A DNA stretch of 64,000 nucleotides from DASXUG01 sp036504995 (GTDB taxonomy: Bacteria; Pseudomonadota; Gammaproteobacteria; Burkholderiales; Methylophilaceae). Shown here one piece after another: positions 35,023 to 44,739 of this stretch (position 1 is its first letter; each line of letters opens with the position of its first letter). The stretch lies in assembly GCA_036504995.1 (NCBI GenBank), contig DASXUG010000017.1, positions 124,001-188,000 on the forward strand. Direction: 5' to 3'. The notes beneath the pieces are model-generated. The model saw only the letters and a list, made by a program, of their open reading frames with translations, ran no database searches and had not been told where the DNA came from. Both the position numbers and the translations under genes were made by a program.

Positions 35023-35053
35023 ACGCCCGTTATTTTGAGAAAAGGAAATTGAC

Positions 35054-36253
35054 ATGACTGCACCAAAAGCAAACAAGCAAAACAACAGCCCTGAGTGGCA
35101 AGCCGAAACCGTAGCGGTACGCGCAGGCTCCCATTCCACCGAGTTTGGTGAAAATTCGGAAGCCATGTTTTTAACCTCAAGTTTTGTGTTTGACAATGCT
35201 GCACAAGCTGCTGCACGTTTTGGCGGGCAAGAGCCAGGCAATATCTACTCCCGCTTCACCAACCCAACTGTTACCATGTTTCAAGAAAAACTCGCGGCAT
35301 TAGAAGGTGCCGAGTTTTGCGTGGCAACGTCAAGCGGCATGTCTGCAATTTTGGCGTGTGTCATGGGCTTGTGTTCAGCGGGCGATCACGTGGTAGCTTC
35401 GCGCAGTATTTTTGGTACATCCGTGCAGTTGTTTAGCAATATCCTCAAACGCTGGGGTTTGGAAACAACTTTTGTTTCGCTGACTGACCCAGAGGCATGG
35501 AAAGCAGCAAGCAAAGCAAATACCAAGCTGTTTTTTGTGGAAACTCCTTCCAACCCATTAACCGAGGTGTGTGATATTGCCTTGCTTGCAGATATCGCTC
35601 ACAAAGCAGGTGCCTTGCTCGCAGTGGATAACTGCTTTTGCACCCCAGTCTTGCAAAAACCGCTAGCTTTAGGTGCGGACATTATTATTCACTCAGCTAC
35701 CAAGTATATCGATGGTCAGGGGCGTTGCTTGGGTGGTGCTGTATTGGGTAAAAAAGACGTACTAGAACCAGTTTACGGTTTTTTACGTACCGCAGGCCCC
35801 ACCATGAGTGCATTCAACGCCTGGGTGTTTCTAAAAGGGTTGGAAACATTACCCGTGCGTATGGAAGCACATTGCCGCAACGCGCTTGCTTTGGCGCAAT
35901 GGCTAGAGCAGCAGCCAATGGTTGAGCGTGTGTACTATCCAGGCTTGGCCTCACACCCACAGCATGCGTTGGTCATGAAGCAGCAAAAATACGGCGGTGC
36001 AATTGTGTCGTTTGATGTGAAAGGTGGTAAAGATATTGCTTGGTCACTGATAGACTCCACCAAGATGATTTCCATTACAGCAAACTTAGGCGATGCAAAA
36101 AGCACCATCACCCACCCAGCCACTACCACGCATAGCCGCGTCACGCCAGAAGCACGCGCAGAAGCGGGGATTAAGGATGGTTTAGTGCGCATTGCCGTGG
36201 GTTTAGAGCATATTGAAGATTTAAAGGCGGATTTGATTTTGTTAACGAAGTAG
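35054..36253 (+). CDS. metZ: O-succinylhomoserine sulfhydrylase
   Basis: A 399-residue PLP enzyme of the Cys/Met-metabolism family that makes homocysteine directly from O-succinylhomoserine and sulfide. The PLP Lys217 lies in HSATKYIDGQGRCLGGAVLG, a MetZ-specific version of the family motif. YSRFTNPTVTMFQEKLAALE and HPATTTHSR are also present. The purF-metZ neighbourhood is shared with pseudomonads. Expression is probably controlled by the SAM-II riboswitch and terminator in the leader. AAAGGA precedes the ATG. O-acetylhomoserine could be an alternative substrate. Confidence 0.93.
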   Translation: MTAPKANKQNNSPEWQAETVAVRAGSHSTEFGENSEAMFLTSSFVFDNAAQAAARFGGQEPGNIYSRFTNPTVTMFQEKLAALEGAEFCVATSSGMSAILACVMGLCSAGDHVVASRSIFGTSVQLFSNILKRWGLETTFVSLTDPEAWKAASKANTKLFFVETPSNPLTEVCDIALLADIAHKAGALLAVDNCFCTPVLQKPLALGADIIIHSATKYIDGQGRCLGGAVLGKKDVLEPVYGFLRTAGPTMSAFNAWVFLKGLETLPVRMEAHCRNALALAQWLEQQPMVERVYYPGLASHPQHALVMKQQKYGGAIVSFDVKGGKDIAWSLIDSTKMISITANLGDAKSTITHPATTTHSRVTPEARAEAGIKDGLVRIAVGLEHIEDLKADLILLTK

Positions 36254-36441
36254 TGAGTAGGGCAATGGCGATCGCAAACATGTGCCGAATGCTTTATTAG
36301 CAAACTTTACGCTGGCTCGAGCACCATACAATTTTGCTGCGCCACCTCTAACGGTAATAGCCTTTTTGAGTTAGACTAAAGGTATTAAAATAATAATGAA
36401 ATAAAACGGGTACTTACGATGACTAAAATGATGGCAGGCCT

Positions 36442-37734
36442 ATGAAGATTTTAATTGTTAGTGATAACATTTCTATGAAAATGGGGGGGGAGGCCAGCCT
36501 TCCCTATTACTATTTTAAGTTGTTTAGAGAGCGTGATTTAGACGTTTATTGCATTTGTCACGAACGTGTAAAAGCCGAGGTATTTTCCTGTTTTGCAAAA
36601 CAAGAGGTGGAGCAGCGCTTTACGTTTATCAAAGACACAGGCATGCAAGCTAGTATCTATCGATTTAGCCAGCATTTTCCAGCAAGAATCAATTACATCA
36701 TTAACCAACTGACTATCTTCAGTACCATGCGACGTGCACGCGCAATGTCAAAAAAGATTATCGAACAGCAAAAAATTGATGTGGTTTTTGAACCTGCCCC
36801 CATTACGCCAAAAGGCTTAAGTTTTATGTATGGACTCAATGTGCCCGTGGTGATTGGCCCGTTATGCGGCGGCTTAGAGTTTCCACCCGCGTTTGCTAAA
36901 ATAGACTCCATTCCTACTCGCATCATTTTCCAAATTTTCAGAACACTTTCAGGCCTAATGCACCGGATATTCCCTGGGAAGTTGCAGGCAGATGCAATCG
37001 TAGTAGCTAATACTCGAACTGAGAAGGCACTGCCCAGTGGCGTAAAAGGAAAAATTTATCATGTGGCAGAGAGTGGCGTTGACCTAGATATCTGGAAGCC
37101 AAGCGTACACAAACAGCGCGATGAAAATGCGTCTATCCGTTTTGTATATTCGGGTAGATTTGTGGATTGGAAAGGCATTCGATATTTGGTGGATGCCTTT
37201 GTAAAAATGGCAAAAAATACGCCAGCCAGATTGGATTTAATTGGGGCAGGAGAGCTATTTGAAGAAGTTAAGGCGCAAGTTAAAGCCGCTGGCATTGAAA
37301 GCCAAGTTGTTTTTCACGGTTGGGTGAGTCGTGAGGAGAGTGCCGCCATCATTCGAGAGTGTGATGTGTTTGTGATGCCGTCGATTAGGGAATGTGGCGG
37401 AACAGCAATTTTAGAAGCCATGGCGATTGGGCTCCCCGCCATCGTCACCAACTGGTGTGGTCCAGCTCAATATGTGACGCCTGATTGTGGCATTTTAGTC
37501 TCGCCAGATTCTCATGAGGCTTTTGTGCAGGGACTTGCTGATGCAATGTTAACCTTGACTGATTCTGCAGAGTTAAGAGCGCAAATGGGTAATAATGGCA
37601 AACGAAGGGTGCTCACCGAGTATTTTGATTGGAATTCAAAAGCTGAACGCATGGTGGAAGTGTTTGATGAGACAATCAAAGCTAGAGCACAGGTCAGTAT
37701 GGGAAATCAAAATCCATCATCAGCAAGCGTCTAG
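36442..37734 (+). CDS. GT4-family glycosyltransferase
   Basis: A 430-residue two-domain (GT-B) glycosyltransferase. The N-terminal acceptor domain covers about 1-190. The C-terminal nucleotide-sugar domain has YSGRFVDWKGIRYLVDAF, LIGAGELFEEVK and the E-x7-E motif region RECGGTAILEAMAIGLPAIV. Such enzymes add sugars to exopolysaccharide, lipopolysaccharide or other acceptors; the sugar and acceptor are unknown. It stands alone, 188 bp after metZ, with a terminator after it. The leader contains nothing I recognise; AGG lies 5 nt before the ATG. Confidence 0.88.
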   Translation: MKILIVSDNISMKMGGEASLPYYYFKLFRERDLDVYCICHERVKAEVFSCFAKQEVEQRFTFIKDTGMQASIYRFSQHFPARINYIINQLTIFSTMRRARAMSKKIIEQQKIDVVFEPAPITPKGLSFMYGLNVPVVIGPLCGGLEFPPAFAKIDSIPTRIIFQIFRTLSGLMHRIFPGKLQADAIVVANTRTEKALPSGVKGKIYHVAESGVDLDIWKPSVHKQRDENASIRFVYSGRFVDWKGIRYLVDAFVKMAKNTPARLDLIGAGELFEEVKAQVKAAGIESQVVFHGWVSREESAAIIRECDVFVMPSIRECGGTAILEAMAIGLPAIVTNWCGPAQYVTPDCGILVSPDSHEAFVQGLADAMLTLTDSAELRAQMGNNGKRRVLTEYFDWNSKAERMVEVFDETIKARAQVSMGNQNPSSASV

Positions 37735-37762
37735 TAAGTTAAGTAACATGGCATTCTGGCAA

Positions 37763-37790
37763 TAAAAACGGGGCAATCGCCCCGTTTTTA
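37763..37790. terminator. Bidirectional terminator between the glycosyltransferase and peroxiredoxin genes
   Basis: A perfect stem AAAAACGGGGC with GCCCCGTTTTT and loop AATC lies between two convergent genes, with A and T tracts on both sides. Confidence 0.92.
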
Positions 37791-37812
37791 TTTTGTCTTT
37801 AAACGCTAAGAA

Positions 37813-38415
37813 CTACAAATCTTTAGCATTCTCAGCAAGGTATTTTGCAACGCCTTCTGTTGACGCGTTCATGCCTGCTTTGCCTTTTTTCCAGCCTGCT
37901 GGGCAAACTTCACCGTTGGCTTCGAAGAATTGAAGCGCGTCTACCATGCGCAACATTTCGTCAATATCACGGCCTAATGGTAAATCGTTCACCACTTGGT
38001 GTACCACTACGCCAGCTTGGTTGATTAAGAATGAGCCGCGATAAGCTACGCCACCATCAGCTTCTACGTCGTAGGCTTTGCAGATTTCGTGTTTGATGTC
38101 TGCCACTAATGGGTAGCCAACTTGGCCGATGCCGCCATTGTTGATTGGCGTGTTTTTCCAAGCTAAGTGAGTGAAGTGTGAGTCGATTGAAACGCCGATC
38201 ACCTCTACGCCACGGCTCTTGAAATCTGCCAAGCGGTGATCAAAAGCGATCAATTCTGATGGGCATACAAACGTGAAGTCTAACGGGTAGAAGAAAATTA
38301 CCGCTGCTTTGCCTTTGATGTAGCTAGCAAGGTTAAAACTTTCGTTAATTGAGTTGTCGCCCAATACTGCAGCAGCAGTGAAATCTGGGGCGGCTTTGCC
38401 GACTAATACAGCCAT
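37813..38415 (-). CDS. Typical 2-Cys peroxiredoxin (AhpC/Prx1 type)
   Basis: A 200-residue cytosolic peroxidase reducing hydrogen peroxide and organic peroxides. The peroxidatic Cys51 is in FYPLDFTFVCPSELIAFD and the resolving Cys171 in GEVCPAGWKKGKAGM. The length and both motifs are of the Prx1/AhpC subfamily. The C-terminus lacks a clear YF helix, which in this family correlates with resistance to over-oxidation. No ahpF lies next to it, so the electron donor is probably thioredoxin or a distant AhpF. It is divergent from gyrA with a 244-bp shared upstream region. Confidence 0.93.
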   Translation of the reverse strand: MAVLVGKAAPDFTAAAVLGDNSINESFNLASYIKGKAAVIFFYPLDFTFVCPSELIAFDHRLADFKSRGVEVIGVSIDSHFTHLAWKNTPINNGGIGQVGYPLVADIKHEICKAYDVEADGGVAYRGSFLINQAGVVVHQVVNDLPLGRDIDEMLRMVDALQFFEANGEVCPAGWKKGKAGMNASTEGVAKYLAENAKDL

Positions 38416-38659
38416 GGTGTATCTCCTTGTTGAGGGTTGTGGTTAAACGGGGTTGGTAAGCGTTATTCTGTAAAGGTTAAATTCTAATGCATATTTTAAT
38501 TATTGTTGATTCTTTTAGTAGGACTTGATGTAAGCGCACAAGTTGCGGGGTTGTGTGCAGCCAAAATATCTCATCGCAGATAATGCCAATAGCAGGCTAT
38601 TTAACACCATTTATGTTAAAATGTAATGATAAATTTTAATTAAAAAAGTCAGTCAACTT

Positions 38660-41317
38660 ATGAGTCAAGCCCCAGATCAATTTGCTAAAGAAACCTTGCC
38701 TATTAGTCTCGAAGATGAGATGCGCCGTAGTTATTTAGACTATGCCATGAGCGTGATTGTAGGCCGTGCACTGCCAGATGTGCGTGATGGTTTAAAGCCT
38801 GTACATAGACGTGTTTTGTTTGCCATGCACGAGCTTTCCAATGATTGGAATCGCGCTTACAAAAAATCTGCCCGTATCGTTGGTGATGTAATCGGTAAGT
38901 ATCACCCTCATGGTGACACCGCTGTGTATGACACCATCGTTCGTATGGCGCAAGATTTCTCCTTACGTTACATGTTGGTCGATGGTCAAGGTAACTTCGG
39001 CTCTGTGGATGGCGATAACGCAGCGGCGATGCGTTATACCGAAATCCGCATGTCTAGAATCGCACATGAGTTGTTAGCCGATATTGATAAAGAAACCGTT
39101 GATTTTGGCCCAAACTATGATGGCAGCGAGCATGAGCCGCTGATTATGCCAGCGCGCATTCCTAACTTGCTGATCAACGGTAGCTCAGGTATTGCCGTGG
39201 GTATGGCGACTAATATTCCGCCGCACAACCTGAATGAGGTTATTGATGCTTGTTTGGCTGTACTGCAAAACAGCGATATTACGATAGATGAACTGATTGA
39301 TATTATCCCTGCGCCAGACTTTCCAACGGCGGGCATTATTTACGGCACCGTGGGCGTGAAAGAAGGTTACCGCACAGGCCGTGGGCGCGTGGTGATGCGT
39401 GGTCGCACGCACTTTGAAGATATGGATAAGGCTGGCGGCCGCCAATCTATCATCATTGATGAATTACCGTACCAAGTGAATAAAAAAACACTCATCGAGA
39501 AAATTGCTGAGTTGGTGAACGAGAAGAAGATTGAAGGCATTTCTGATCTGCGTGATGAGTCTGATAAATCGGGCATGCGCGTGGTGATTGAGCTTAAGCG
39601 TGGTGAGGTGCCAGAGGTGGTGCTCAACAACCTCTATAAACAAACGCAATTACAAGATACCTTTGGTATGAACATGGTGGCCTTGTTAGATGGTCAACCA
39701 CGTTTGCTCAACCTTAAACAAATGCTAGAGGCGTTTTTACGTCATCGACGTGAAGTCATCACGCGTCGTACCGTATTTGAGCTGAAAAAAGCGCGCGCAC
39801 GTGGGCATGTGCTGGAAGGTTTGGCGGTCGCATTGGCTAATGTGGATGAAATGATTGCCATGATTAAGGCTGCGCCAACACCGCCAGAAGCTAAAGTGGC
39901 GTTGATGGAAAAGGCGTGGAGTTCTCCAGTGGTGGAAGAAATGCTCAAGCGTGCGGCAATGGAAGCAGCGCGTCCTGAAGGCTTGTCTGTTGATTTTGGC
40001 TTAACCCCAAATGGCTACAAGTTGTCAGATGTGCAAGCGCAAGAAATTCTACAAATGCGTCTGCAACGCTTGACTGGATTAGAGCAAGATAAAATTGTGA
40101 ATGAGTATAAAGAGGTGATGGACATCATCGCTGATTTGCTCGATATTTTAGCCAAGTCTGAACGTGTCACTGCGATTATCGTAGAAGAGCTGGCGGCGAT
40201 TAAAGCTCAGTTTGGCGATAAACGTCGTAGTGAAATTGTTGCCAATGCGCAAGATTTAAGTTTGGAAGATTTAATTACCCCACAAGACGTGGTGGTGACT
40301 TTATCTCACACGGGTTATGTGAAATCACAACCGCTCGAAGAGTACCGTGCACAAAAACGTGGTGGTCGCGGCAAGCAGGCTGCACAAACTAAAGAAGATG
40401 ACTTCATCGACAAAATGTTTGTGGCCAATACGCATGACTATATTTTATGCTTCTCAAGTCTGGGTCAAGTTTATTGGCTTAAAGTTTATGAAGTGCCACA
40501 AGGCAGCCGCACTAGTCGCGGCAAGCCAATTGTGAACTTATTCCCATTGGAAGAGGGCGAGAAAATTAACGCCATTCTACCAGTAAAGGCCTTTGATGAA
40601 GATCATTACGTATTTATGGCAACTGCCATGGGTACGGTGAAAAAGACTTCTCTGGTCGATTTTTCTAGTCCACGTAAATCAGGCATTATCGCCATTAACT
40701 TGGATGAAGGCGATTACCTCATTGGTGCGGAAGTGACCAATGGCACACAAGATATTATCCTAGTATCCAACGGTGGCAAAGCCGTATGGTTTGACGAAGA
40801 AGATGTGCGCCCGATGGGCAGAAATACCCGCGGTGTGCGTGGTATGAAATTGGCTGAAAATCAACAAGTATTATCGTTGCTCGTTGCAGAAAATGATCAG
40901 CAATCTGTATTGGTAGCGACTGAAAATGGTTATGGTAAACGTACCGTTCTGGCAGACTTCCGTCACTCAGGTCGTGGTACACAAGGTGTGAAAGCGATTG
41001 CGATTAGTGAGCGTAACGGCTTAGTAGTGGCTGCGCGCTTGGTAAGCGATGAAGATGAAATTATGCTTATCACCACAGGTGGTGTGTTGATTCGTACCCG
41101 TGTAAGTGAGATTCGTGAGTTAGGCCGTGCGACACAGGGTGTTACGCTGATTAATCTGGGTGAGGGTGAGAAACTTTCAGGCTTAGAAAAAGTGGTGGAA
41201 AGCGATGATGACTCAGAAGCTGATGCAGACGCTGCTGATGATATTGAAACCACCGGTGAAGTAGACTCAGATGGGGACCACCCAACTGACACTGATTCAG
41301 AGTCTGATGGCGAATAA
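38660..41317 (+). CDS. gyrA: DNA gyrase subunit A
   Basis: The 885-residue breaking-rejoining subunit of gyrase, which works with GyrB to introduce negative supercoils. The catalytic Tyr126 lies in AAMRYTEIRMSRIA. The quinolone region reads KYHPHGDTAVYDTIVRMAQ with Thr87 at the place of E. coli Ser83, a natural variant also found in Pseudomonas. The C-terminal beta-pinwheel has the GyrA-box-like QKRGGRGK near residue 560 and ends in an acidic Asp/Glu/Ser tail (about 845-885), as in other proteobacteria. It begins gyrA-serC-pheA-hisC. Confidence 0.97.
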   Translation: MSQAPDQFAKETLPISLEDEMRRSYLDYAMSVIVGRALPDVRDGLKPVHRRVLFAMHELSNDWNRAYKKSARIVGDVIGKYHPHGDTAVYDTIVRMAQDFSLRYMLVDGQGNFGSVDGDNAAAMRYTEIRMSRIAHELLADIDKETVDFGPNYDGSEHEPLIMPARIPNLLINGSSGIAVGMATNIPPHNLNEVIDACLAVLQNSDITIDELIDIIPAPDFPTAGIIYGTVGVKEGYRTGRGRVVMRGRTHFEDMDKAGGRQSIIIDELPYQVNKKTLIEKIAELVNEKKIEGISDLRDESDKSGMRVVIELKRGEVPEVVLNNLYKQTQLQDTFGMNMVALLDGQPRLLNLKQMLEAFLRHRREVITRRTVFELKKARARGHVLEGLAVALANVDEMIAMIKAAPTPPEAKVALMEKAWSSPVVEEMLKRAAMEAARPEGLSVDFGLTPNGYKLSDVQAQEILQMRLQRLTGLEQDKIVNEYKEVMDIIADLLDILAKSERVTAIIVEELAAIKAQFGDKRRSEIVANAQDLSLEDLITPQDVVVTLSHTGYVKSQPLEEYRAQKRGGRGKQAAQTKEDDFIDKMFVANTHDYILCFSSLGQVYWLKVYEVPQGSRTSRGKPIVNLFPLEEGEKINAILPVKAFDEDHYVFMATAMGTVKKTSLVDFSSPRKSGIIAINLDEGDYLIGAEVTNGTQDIILVSNGGKAVWFDEEDVRPMGRNTRGVRGMKLAENQQVLSLLVAENDQQSVLVATENGYGKRTVLADFRHSGRGTQGVKAIAISERNGLVVAARLVSDEDEIMLITTGGVLIRTRVSEIRELGRATQGVTLINLGEGEKLSGLEKVVESDDDSEADADAADDIETTGEVDSDGDHPTDTDSESDGE

Positions 41318-41366
41318 ACTTAGAAATTAAAAAACTTTAGAGAATAAGCATTCATTAGAGATACGC

Positions 41367-42449
41367 ATGACGAATATTTATAATTTTGCTGCAGGTCCTG
41401 CGGCATTGCCAAAACAAGTGCTGGAAACGGCACGTGATGAGCTGTTAGATTGGCATGGCTGCGGTGTTTCTGTCATGGAAATGTCGCACCGTGGTAAAGA
41501 GTTCGGACAAATCTTGCACGAAGCAGAAAGTGACTTGCGTGAGTTATTGGCGATTCCCGCCAATTACAAAGTCTTGTTTTTACAAGGCGGTGCAACGTTG
41601 CAATTCTCAATGATCCCCATGAATTTGCTAGGAGATAAGACATCAGCAGACTACCTCAATACGGGTGTTTGGTCACAAAAAGCGATTGATGAGGCCAGCA
41701 AATTTTGCAATGTGAATGTGGTAGCTAGCAGTGCGGATAAAAATTTCACTTACGCGCCAACGCAAAACGAGTGGAAACTCAATAAAGATGCGGCTTATGT
41801 ACATTACACCTCGAATGAAACGATTGGTGGCGTAGAGATTTTCTGGACGCCACAAACAGGTGATGTGCCTTTGGTCGCAGATATGTCATCACACATATTG
41901 TCACGCCCCATTGATGTAAGTAAATATGGTTTAATTTATGCGGGGGCACAAAAAAATATCGGCCCAGCAGGTTTGACTATTGTGATTATTCGCGAAGATT
42001 TAATCGGCCATGCTAAAGCGAATACGCCAGCTTTGTTAGATTACAAAATCTACGCAGACAATGAGTCTATGTACAACACGCCTCCCAGCTACGGCATATA
42101 TATGGCTGGCTTGGTGTTTAAATTGCTCAAAAAACAAGGCGGCTTGGCTGCCATGGAGCAAACTAACATCACTAAGGCCAACTTGCTGTACGATTACCTC
42201 GCGCGGTCTGGTTTTTATCATAGCCCAATAGCAGCAGAAAACCGTTCCCGCATGAACGTGCCGTTTACCCTTAAAGACAGCAAGCTAGACGAAGCCTTTT
42301 TAAAACAGGCGCAAGCGCAAGGTTTGTTGCAACTTAAGGGTCATAAGTTGGTGGGTGGCATGCGTGCTTCTATCTACAACGCAATGCCTATAGAGGGCGT
42401 GCAAGCTTTAGTTGCCTTTATGCAAAATTTTGCACAGGAAAATGCTTAA
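41367..42449 (+). CDS. serC: Phosphoserine aminotransferase
   Basis: A 360-residue class-V PLP aminotransferase making phosphoserine, also used in pyridoxal phosphate synthesis. The family start NIYNFAAGPAALPKQVLE is clear, as are MEMSHRGKEF and the PLP Lys196 in YAGAQKNIGPAGLTIVIIRE. The length fits. It lies 49 bp after gyrA, with pheA beginning 1 nt after its stop. Confidence 0.96.
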   Translation: MTNIYNFAAGPAALPKQVLETARDELLDWHGCGVSVMEMSHRGKEFGQILHEAESDLRELLAIPANYKVLFLQGGATLQFSMIPMNLLGDKTSADYLNTGVWSQKAIDEASKFCNVNVVASSADKNFTYAPTQNEWKLNKDAAYVHYTSNETIGGVEIFWTPQTGDVPLVADMSSHILSRPIDVSKYGLIYAGAQKNIGPAGLTIVIIREDLIGHAKANTPALLDYKIYADNESMYNTPPSYGIYMAGLVFKLLKKQGGLAAMEQTNITKANLLYDYLARSGFYHSPIAAENRSRMNVPFTLKDSKLDEAFLKQAQAQGLLQLKGHKLVGGMRASIYNAMPIEGVQALVAFMQNFAQENA

Positions 42450-42450
42450 C

Positions 42451-43518
42451 ATGAGTGGTGATCTCAAACAGCATCGCGATCAAATTGATGCGATAGATGC
42501 TCAGGTGCTTAAATTGGTCAATGAGCGCGCAAAGCACGCCCGTGCCATTGGTGAGCTAAAAGGCGGTGGCCCCATTTACCGCCCAGAGCGTGAAGCACAA
42601 GTGCTGCGTAGTTTGATGGAGCAGAATACAGGTCCATTATCAGGTGAAGCCGTCACAGCGATTTTTCGCGCGGTTATGTCAAATTGTCGCGCTTTAGAAA
42701 AAGAGCTGTCAGTGGCATTTTTAGGACCGCTAGGCACATTTAGTGAAGAAGCCGCGCATAAACAGTTCGGCGGACTCTCTGCGCCTATGCAATGTGCGTC
42801 GATTGATGAAGTGTTTCGTATGGTGGAGTCAGGCAAGGCAGATTATGGCGTTGTGCCCGTGGAAAACTCTACAGAAGGTGCAATCGGTAGAACGCTTGAT
42901 TTACTAATGGACACGCCACTCAATATTTGTGGGGAAATTGAATTGGCTGTGCATCATAACTTGTTGAGTAAGCAAGCTGATGCAAAACAGATTCGTAAGG
43001 TCTATTCACATGCGCAATCTTTGGCGCAATGTCATGAGTGGTTGAATAAAAACCTGCCAGGTATTGAGTGTCAAGCAGTGGCAAGCAATGCGGAAGCGGC
43101 GAGATTAGCTTCGGTGGAAGAGGGGACAGCAGCAATTGCCAGCTTACGTGCATCAGAACTGTTTGTCTTAAATGCACTGGCTACCAATATTGAAGACGAC
43201 CCGAAAAATACAACGCGCTTTTTAGTGCTTGCGACCCATGATGTTGCAGCTTCGGGACGCGATAAAACATCGTTAATGATTACCACTAAAAATGTACCAG
43301 GAGCGATGTTAGCTTTATTAGAGCCGCTTGCAGAGCATCAAGTGAGTATGACCAAATTAGAAACGCGTCCGTCTAAATTGGGTATTTGGGAGTACGTGTT
43401 TTTTATTGATATTGAAGGTCATCATCAAAGTGCTGAGGTCGCAGCCGCACTAGCTAAAATTCAGCAGCGTGCTTCAATACTTAAAGTACTGGGTTCTTAC
43501 CCACTTGCTGTACTTTAG
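42451..43518 (+). CDS. pheA: Bifunctional chorismate mutase / prephenate dehydratase (P-protein)
   Basis: A 355-residue fused enzyme making phenylpyruvate from chorismate. The chorismate mutase (AroQ type) covers about 1-90 (HRDQIDAIDAQVLKLVNERA, YRPEREAQVL). The prephenate dehydratase covers about 92-270 (FLGPLGTFSEEAA, VPVENSTEGAIGRTLDLL, DDPKNTTRFLVL). The ACT regulatory domain covers about 275-355 and has TRPSKLGIWEYVFFIDIEGH, the phenylalanine-binding motif. I choose ATG 42451 (MSGDLKQ), just after the serC stop and with AGGAAA upstream, over earlier in-frame ATGs that lie within serC. Confidence 0.95.
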   Translation: MSGDLKQHRDQIDAIDAQVLKLVNERAKHARAIGELKGGGPIYRPEREAQVLRSLMEQNTGPLSGEAVTAIFRAVMSNCRALEKELSVAFLGPLGTFSEEAAHKQFGGLSAPMQCASIDEVFRMVESGKADYGVVPVENSTEGAIGRTLDLLMDTPLNICGEIELAVHHNLLSKQADAKQIRKVYSHAQSLAQCHEWLNKNLPGIECQAVASNAEAARLASVEEGTAAIASLRASELFVLNALATNIEDDPKNTTRFLVLATHDVAASGRDKTSLMITTKNVPGAMLALLEPLAEHQVSMTKLETRPSKLGIWEYVFFIDIEGHHQSAEVAAALAKIQQRASILKVLGSYPLAVL

Positions 43519-43570
43519 TTAATATTCCGTCAGTTAATATTCCATCAATTTAAAAAGTTAAAGGTCTAAC

Positions 43571-44671
43571 GTGACTCAATCTATTGATTATGCGCCTTCC
43601 TATATCCGTTCAATAGCACCCTATCAAGGTGGTAAACCTATTAGTGAGCTTGCTCGTGAAATGGGCTTGCAAGAACATGAAATTGTTAAACTGGCATCCA
43701 ATGAAAACCCATTAGGCATTAGCCCCAAGGCCGAAGACGCGATTCAACAGGCGATTTTGGAAATTGCACGTTATCCTGATGGTAATAGCTTTTTATTGCG
43801 CGATGCGGTTTGTAAAAAATTCAATGTGAAAGCCAATCAGTTAGTTTTTGGCAATGGCTCAAATGATATTTTAGAACTAGCTGCACGTGCTTTTTTAGTG
43901 CCAGAAGCTGAGGCCATTTACTCACAACATGCATTTGCTGTGTACCCGCTGGTGACGCAAGCTGTTGGTGCAAAAGGTATTGTGGTGCCAGCTAAAGACT
44001 TTGGTCACGATCTAATTGCTATGCTGGCGGCGATTACGACTAAAACCAAAATAATTTTTGTGGCTAATCCAAATAATCCAACGGGAACCTTGATTCCAAA
44101 ATCAGAGTTGTATGCATTTTTGCAGAACGTACCACAAACCGTGCTAGTGGTACTGGATGAAGCTTATGATGAGTATTTATCCGATGTGGATAAATCCGAG
44201 GCAATCGCGTGGCTCGCTGAATTTGAGAATTTAATTATCTCCCGTACCTTTTCTAAGGCCTATGGTTTAGCGGGTTTACGTGTGGGTTTCGGCTTGGCGT
44301 CTGCCAATGTGGCCGATATGATGAACCGCGTGCGCCAGCCATTTAACGTTAACAGCATTGCGCAGGTAGCTGCTACGGTTTCATTATTTGATGACGCGTT
44401 TGTTGAGCGTAGCCGAGCTCTAAATAACGCTGGTATGGCACAAATTACGCAAGGCTTAGAAGTACTTGGCCTAACTTACATTCCCTCTTATGCCAATTTT
44501 GTGAGTTTTAAAGTGACGGATGCAGGCAACGTGTATCAGCAATTGCTAAAGGGCGGCGTAATTGTTAGGCCCATCGCCAACTATGAAATGCCTGATTATT
44601 TACGCGTGAGCATAGGCTTGTTTTCTGAGAATCAAAAATTCTTAGATGTACTCGCACGTGCACTGAGATAA
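43571..44671 (+). CDS. hisC: Histidinol-phosphate aminotransferase
   Basis: A 366-residue class-I/II PLP aminotransferase. The PLP Lys229 is in SRTFSKAYGLAGLRVGFGLA. LASNENPLGISPKAEDAI and FVANPNNPTGTLI are further family motifs. The start is GTG 43571. Located after pheA, this copy is the type that in many proteobacteria also works on aromatic amino acid precursors; another hisC elsewhere is possible. In related bacteria tyrA and aroA follow, but here the pqq cluster follows. Confidence 0.93.
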   Translation: MTQSIDYAPSYIRSIAPYQGGKPISELAREMGLQEHEIVKLASNENPLGISPKAEDAIQQAILEIARYPDGNSFLLRDAVCKKFNVKANQLVFGNGSNDILELAARAFLVPEAEAIYSQHAFAVYPLVTQAVGAKGIVVPAKDFGHDLIAMLAAITTKTKIIFVANPNNPTGTLIPKSELYAFLQNVPQTVLVVLDEAYDEYLSDVDKSEAIAWLAEFENLIISRTFSKAYGLAGLRVGFGLASANVADMMNRVRQPFNVNSIAQVAATVSLFDDAFVERSRALNNAGMAQITQGLEVLGLTYIPSYANFVSFKVTDAGNVYQQLLKGGVIVRPIANYEMPDYLRVSIGLFSENQKFLDVLARALR

Positions 44672-44720
44672 GTGGTCTTACAATGCACAACATATTTGCT
44701 GACGCTCGGCTCAAGGCTGG

Positions 44721-44739
44721 GCTCATGAAATTCATGAGC
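44721..44739. promoter_or_regulatory. 19-bp palindrome upstream of pqqA
   Basis: GCTCATGAA and TTCATGAGC are perfect 9-bp arms around one central base, 50 bp after the hisC stop and about 137 bp before pqqA. There is no T tract, so it is more like a protein-binding site than a terminator. Confidence 0.45.

Noticed and set aside
36266..36276. GCGATCGC octamer before the glycosyltransferase (and again at 25383) as a dispersed HIP-like repeat
   Set aside because: Only two copies were noticed, which is within chance for this length of DNA.
38912..38940. Thr87 in GyrA as acquired quinolone resistance
   Set aside because: Thr at the E. coli Ser83 position is the natural residue in several species, so it is not evidence of selected resistance.
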